Assembly (NCBI GenBank): GCA_933207985.1
Contig: OW240914.1
Span: 204,736,620 to 204,800,619, forward strand
Origin: Pelobates cultripes
Taxonomy: Eukaryota > Chordata > Amphibia > Anura > Pelobatidae
Reading direction: 5' to 3'
DNA length: 64,000 nucleotides
A program made the translations under genes and the position numbers. The notes under the pieces are model-generated. The model had not been told where the DNA came from. It made no database searches and was given only the letters and a program-made list of their open reading frames with translations. Shown here in pieces: positions 59,747 through 64,000 of this stretch; positions within the stretch are counted from its first letter, which is position 1; each line of letters begins with the position of its first letter.

Positions 59747-60323
59747 GTAAGAATTTAATTTGATATATTCTTTAACCTCTATAAGTGTGTTAATTCAGAA
59801 GGATATTTTTAAAATAGCTGTTAACTAATTTTTTTTTTTGTCTTTTAAATTAGCTATACAAATAACAGTATAAATATAGTGTTTCTTCTTCAGAAGGCAA
59901 ATTAACCTCTCATAATACATCTATACCCATCATCCTCATTTGCTTCTCATTGTCTGTCTTTTGAAAGCAAGGTAGCATACTTTATGATTCGTGCAGAATA
60001 CGCAAAGTATGACAAGTTTTAGAATGGTTTAATAGCACATTGTGTTTCGTAGAAGACAGTGTGTTATTAAAAATTTATTTCAAATTGCTGCTTGAAAAAT
60101 ATCAACATCAATCATATACAGGTTAATGAACTCTGTAAATTCATATTAACTTGGGGTACATTGATGTTGTGGCAGGCTTATGCAATGTATGATCATATAA
60201 TGTAACTAAACCCCCATTGTTTTTTGCCTACATTAGGCGTTTTTAATAAAACTGTAGCTGTTTAGTAGATGAGGTAGTGCGCTGGATTTTCATTTTTACC
60301 AAAATTTCACCATTTGGTTTCAG

Positions 60324-60484
60324 TAAAGAAATGTGTGACCAGGAACATAGCTTTACGATGTGCCCTCTCTGTGACAAGGCATGTGACTACTGGAATCTAA
60401 GCACAGCATGTGGGACAGCTCGTGCAAGTCACCTTTTTGACAACCCAGCAACTGTCTTCTTCTCTGTGTTCATGGCTCTTTGGG
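60324..60484 (+). CDS. ANO2: ANO2 exon with first extracellular loop
   Basis: It reads [20 protein letters not shown], then [20 protein letters not shown], then [13 protein letters not shown]. The five cysteines here, with that at the end of the previous exon, form the disulphide-rich first extracellular loop of anoctamins. [19 protein letters not shown] opens the second membrane helix. The residues choose ANO2 ([18 protein letters not shown]) over ANO1. The donor is GTAAGT after the first base of the next codon. Later exons, with the calcium-binding helices, lie beyond the window. Confidence 0.97.
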
Positions 60485-62899
60485 GTAAGTTGTGGGGAAT
60501 GTTCATTACGTGCAATTATAATTCCAAATTTGTTTTTATTTGAGGCATCTGCCAAGAAAATGATGACCTTTTAAATGCTTACTGCACAGTTTCCTGAGAA
60601 ATCCCAGTTTCAAAGATTTAATTAAACAAGTTGAAGTCAGGTCAGCAGGCATGCAACCTCCTATCAAATTCTCTGTGATAAGTGATTTCTTCTATGAGTC
60701 TAGCATTGCAACATTGCAACTATTGCAAGCATTGCAAGATTGCAACTATTGCTGCAATATGTCTCCAAGTACATTTGTTATTTTTAAGCATTTATTAATT
60801 GACTCTTTATTTTCAGTTTAAGACATGCCCCTCACTGAATTTTGAGTGTTTGATACAGATTTAACTTGTATTTTTGCCTTTAGTGTTGTACTGGATAGTC
60901 TATCCTATCTTAAAATTGTACATTTTAAACCTTGTATGTAGTTATAATATTTCAAACATTCGATGAGCAACCTCATAATAGAAAACCTCATTATTACATC
61001 CGATGCTATCTTTTAATATTCAAGTTTAAAACTCTTATCATTAGAGCAAAGGAATACTCTGGGATTGCTTTGGACACTGAAACAACGTGCCCACTGTAAC
61101 ATATGGCCCTTCTTGAATTATAAGCATGACATGAGAATATACTGTGGTACTTTGCCTGTAACAAAATACCTTACGTATATCAAGCATTTTGCATGGTGAA
61201 TGACAGCTTCATTGTCCTGGAAAGAACTGAACCAGCCTGTCCTACCCATCCTTAGTAAACTCTGCAAGGATTGCTTTTGTAAAATACAGCAGCTCATTGA
61301 ACCTGTCATGCATTATTACTTACGTGCATGCTTCAAGAACAGAACAATATTCAATACCAGCTTCAACGAGTTGACTTCAGCTAATAGTGTGTGTGTTCTT
61401 GCATTTCAATGTGACTTTTTGTACTCTTGAAGAGCAAATAATTTGTTGAGAAAGCATCTATAATTGCTCTGTACTCCCATTACACAAGCCTTGAGAAAAA
61501 AAGAAAATGATCCATGAATTCATATTAGATATGGACTTACTAGATACCATTATATATAGATTTGTGGTTTCATGCTTTGTTATTCCATCAGATAATGTTT
61601 TGATGAATTAGAGCAAGATGGTGCAGGGAAATTCATACTTCACAGACCCTTTTCATTTTCACTTTACCCCTTTATTTTCTTCAGACTTATTTCCCATATT
61701 CTTTTTTCCTATAATTTATTTTTATCTAATTTTCAGTTTAAAAAAAATCATATTTAAAAATGTATCACTCTCAGCTCTCTCTTCATCTCTTCATTATTCT
61801 GTTTTCACCCCTTTATTTTTGTCTTTCTTTATATGATTTGTGTTTCTCTGTCTCTTAATGTTTGTCCCTTGTCCTTTTTGCCTGCCTCTATCAACCTTCG
61901 CCCATCATTACTGTCTTACCACTTTTTGGCAAAGTAGTGGAGAGGCATAGGCCATGATAACAACTTTGAATTACATGGTACATTTAAAATGGAGGCTGCC
62001 ATAATATAATGTCATAACCCTGCTCCCTATATCCTGAGAGAAGAAAGATAATGTAATATGTACCGCCAATTGCAAAAATTGCATGTTTTCTCTCAATTTA
62101 AGAAAAGCTGGGAAGTAATTTCTCCAGCATCTCTGATTTTCTCACATCTGTTTGGTCCAAGGTATTTTTCAGACTGTGCTTGTAGTAATCTTCTTGTGAT
62201 TTTTTTAAAATACATTTTATACACTTAGTAATCACTTTATTATTTTGTACCACAATCTCATCCTGGGTAAAAAAAAACTTTACTTTCTTAAAATCCAAAC
62301 TTCCATGCAGCTTGGATACAGTAAGGTGCTGAATAGTTCATTAGAAATTGTTTTTATGCAGTCATTCACCAGCTTTGCCTCATCTCAAGAGAAGCATATT
62401 GAACTGAGCTCTGGGAACTGTTCTTCCCTTTGCAGTAAAGTGAAGGTACTTTTATTTTCACTGAATGAACTGGAGATGATGCTTTGCTTTGTGTCTATAT
62501 CTGATAGACGATTATAGAGGATCGTGTTTTTTTTCTTTTTAAATAAAAAAGTTGCTTTTTTTTATATACTTTGGGATTCCATGAAGTTCAAGGAAGTCAA
62601 TGTACAGCCTTACATTGCAGTGTAAATAATATATTGCAATGCTCGTGGAACTGAGAGGTCACATGTCTCCATACTGATTAATGATGTAAACTACAACGTT
62701 CATATGTCTGTGTATGTGAGTACATACCATATGTGAGTACCTGGTAAATATATATATATATTATCCATATATAGTTTGAATGCCTGTAGCTGTCTTGTTT
62801 TGCTTTGTTTCCCCTCTCATTAACAATGTTCTTTCTATCTTAGAATAACCTAGCAATGGATTTTCCTCTGTTCTGAAAATATTTGCATACCTTATACCA
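60485..62899. other. Intronic sequence after the last ANO2 exon in the window
   Basis: Short ATTGCAA-type repeats occur at 60703-60760. No further ANO2 exon is found. The next expected coding block (completing the ALW-A junction and the rest of helix 2) must lie beyond 64000. Confidence 0.55.
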
Positions 62900-64000
62900 G
62901 GGGTTTACAATTAATTGTTCCCGTGGAACCCTTTGACATAGTGTATCAACATCGTGGAACCCCCCTCTTCCCTGACAATTTTTTTTTTTTTAAATTGTGC
63001 CGTTGCATAAAACTTTTTTTTGTATGTGCCGGTGTGTGTCTGTGTGACAATGTGTCTGTTACTGTGTATGTCTCTGACACACAGATACATACACACTGGC
63101 ACATAGTGGCACACATATACACACACTGACACACAGATACAGACACCTTGACACACAGTGTTTATCTGTGTGTATGTATCTGTGTGTCAAGGTGCGTGTA
63201 TCTGTGTGTCAAAGTGTGTGTATCTGTGTTTGCATGTGCCAGTGTGTGTCTGTGTATCAAGATGTGTATATCTGTGTTTGTATGTGCCAGTGTGTGTATC
63301 TGTGTGTCCGTGTGTATGAATCTGACACACAGATACACACACTGGCACATAGTGGCACACAGATACACACACTTTGACACAAAGATACACACACCTTAAA
63401 ACACATTGTGTATCTCTGTGTGTGTATATGTATCTGTGTGTCAAAGTGTGTATATCTGTGTTTGTATGTGCCGGTGTGTGTCAAGATGTGTGTATCTGTG
63501 TTTGTATGTGCCACTGTGTGTATCTGTGTGTCAGTGTGTATCTGTGTGTGTATGTATCTGACATACAGATACACACACACTGGCACATAGTGGCACACAG
63601 ATACACACACTAACACATAGATACACAGACCTTGACACACAGTTTGTATCTCTGTGTGTGTGTATCTGTGTGTTAAAGTGTGTGTATCTGTGTTTGTATG
63701 TGTCGGTGTGTGTCAAGGTGTGTGTGTATCTGTGTTTGTATCTGCCAGTGTGTTTATATGTGTGTCAGTGTGTGTGTGTATCTGTGTGTGTATGTATCTG
63801 ACATACAGATACGCACACTGGCACATAGTGGCACATAGATACACACACTGACACACAGATACACAGACCTTGACACACAGTTTTTATATGTGTGTGTGTA
63901 TCTGTGTCAAGGTGTGTGTGTGTATCTGTGTTTGTATGTGCCAGTGTGTGTATCTGTGTGTCAGTGTGTACCTGTGTGTGTGTGTGTGTATCTATATGTG
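62900..64000. repeat. TG/CA satellite with about 240-bp higher-order unit and inverted halves
   Basis: A hAT-like start (CAGGGGTTTACAATTAATTG) leads into an array from about 63020 to the window end. The word TGGCACATAGTGGCAC recurs near 63097, 63343, 63581 and 63820, about 240 bp apart. In each unit a CA-rich half (ACACAGATACACACAC) is followed by a TG-rich half (GTGTGTATCTGTGTGT), so halves are inverted and can pair. Open frames in it are repeat artefacts. The array runs off the window. Confidence 0.9.

Noticed and set aside
62911..63851. Many overlapping frames on both strands
   Set aside because: Artefacts of the CA/TG satellite, open in several frames on both strands.
63020..64000. CRISPR array
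   Set aside because: The repeats are tandem CA/TG units without unique spacers, in a vertebrate genome.

Overview
The window is vertebrate genomic DNA, most likely from a frog (anuran amphibian). The nine coding exons are vertebrate anoctamin exons with standard GT-AG junctions. They lie in long AT-rich introns filled with TTAA-flanked T2/Kolobok-like MITEs, hAT and Tc1/mariner elements, a Penelope-like element, Tx1/L1-type LINEs, an R2/R4-type LINE tail, LTR pieces and long microsatellites. The species call is inference; I recognise no species-specific marker.

The only host gene seen is on the + strand: an internal part of ANO2 (TMEM16B, a calcium-activated chloride channel). The nine exons are 19937-20035, 22080-22234, 34949-35003, 37837-37888, 51715-51770, 53194-53235, 57479-57543, 59612-59746 and 60324-60484. 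They join in one open frame of 820 nt (about 273 codons). They run from the cytosolic N-terminal domain, through the first membrane helix and the cysteine-rich first extracellular loop, to the start of the second helix. The gene's first and last exons lie outside, so nearly everything else here is intron.

Layout: 1-1560 is a pyrimidine-only 19-bp minisatellite. 2.5-17.1 kb holds T2-like MITEs, two related hAT-type MITEs (5506-6580 and 12964-13596) with different tandem-repeat interiors, and a dead Tc1/mariner element (8924-10535). 17.9-19.6 kb holds an AT-centred inverted repeat, a stray copy of an ANO2 exon end, and the tail of an R2/R4-type LINE. 24.5-32.4 kb is a nest: a Tx1/L1-like fragment, then a Penelope-like element whose two partial copies stand head to head, invaded by an unidentified element and a solo LTR. 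36.1-37.1 kb contains a perfect 165-bp inverted repeat. 39.06-46.87 kb is a nearly complete but dead Tx1/L1-type LINE with a retroposed insertion. 49.5-50.1 kb may be an LTR. 55.5-55.9 kb is a long inverted repeat shared with 24.5 and 26.0 kb. The window ends in a (TG/CA)-rich satellite with a period near 240 bp and inverted half-units.

I found no convincing new gene system. The observations most worth checking are the duplicated ANO2 exon end with its splice donor, the perfect 165-bp inverted repeat, the head-to-head Penelope pair, and the hAT MITE family that carries telomere-like and other tandem arrays.
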